A stretch of DNA of 36,294 nt. It comes from DATENM01 sp045807765 (GTDB lineage: Bacteria; Acidobacteriota; Blastocatellia; UBA7656). Where the stretch lies: positions 1 to 36,294 of the forward strand of contig JBJMGU010000186.1 in assembly GCA_045807765.1 (NCBI GenBank). Reading direction: 5' to 3'. This document shows positions 36,256-36,294 of the stretch, piece by piece (positions within the stretch are counted from its first letter, which is position 1; each line of letters opens with the position of its first letter). Under the pieces are notes generated by a model that did no database searches, was not told the DNA's origin, and saw nothing but the letters and a program-made list of their open reading frames with translations. The position numbers and the translations under genes were made by a program.

Positions 36256-36294
36256 TATGAACAAAAAAACGAAACCGCCATGATTGTCCACTTG

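Overview
The window is GC-rich bacterial chromosome, most likely from an Acidobacteriota lineage (Blastocatellia-like). The pointers are a secreted VWA protein of the type catalogued as the acidobacterial VWFA-related family, paired DUF1800/DUF1501 genes, a two-subunit KorAB, a TolC protein with a Q/P-rich N-terminus, and many palindromic intergenic repeats. The assignment is inferred from gene content and has not been tested by phylogeny.

Layout, left to right. 1-175: 5' end of a minus-strand transposase-like gene whose ribosome binding site lies inside a hairpin. 280-3321: compact cofactor F420 cluster npdG-cofD-cofC-cofE. 3453-5247: class I xylose isomerase and a small membrane protein. 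5253-7258 (minus): aldo/keto reductase and a zinc-less MDR oxidoreductase. 7701-11007: korA, a small coiled-coil gene, korB (2-oxoacid:ferredoxin oxidoreductase). 11028-18570: a palindrome cluster and a leader terminator, then the translation/transcription cluster rimP-nusA-infB-rbfA-nrnA, with repeats between the genes. 18749-25000 (minus): a promoter at about 25.07-25.10 kb appears to drive L-rhamnose isomerase, a ParB-like mini-protein, a tyrosine/dual-specificity phosphatase and a secreted GH78 alpha-L-rhamnosidase. A composite repeat and the VWA lipoprotein-like/secreted gene follow. 25535-27586: TolC-family outer-membrane channel with a clear terminator. 27686-28000 (minus): degenerate PilZ-like protein. 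28326-34733: two tandem DUF1800-DUF1501(Tat) pairs separated by a peptide deformylase-like gene. 34901-36082: exported CXXCH/choice-anchor-V-like protein with a C-terminal IPT/TIG-like domain.

How the genes fit together. The F420 genes make the GTP-activated phospho-acid, transfer it to Fo, add glutamates and (NpdG) exchange hydride with NADP; the Fo synthase genes are not in the window. KorAB links 2-oxoglutarate to low-potential ferredoxin. The rimP-rbfA block is a standard ribosome maturation and transcription-elongation operon, preceded by a terminator that looks like a leader attenuator. The rhaI-to-rhamnosidase block releases rhamnose from glycans and isomerises it, with two regulatory-looking small genes inserted.

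The most unusual material is non-coding or between known genes: the RBS-sequestering hairpin, period-7 repeats in several spacers, several related palindromic composite elements, the coiled-coil gene between korA and korB, the ParB-like/phosphatase pair inside a rhamnose operon, and patchy near-identity between the two DUF1800/DUF1501 pairs.
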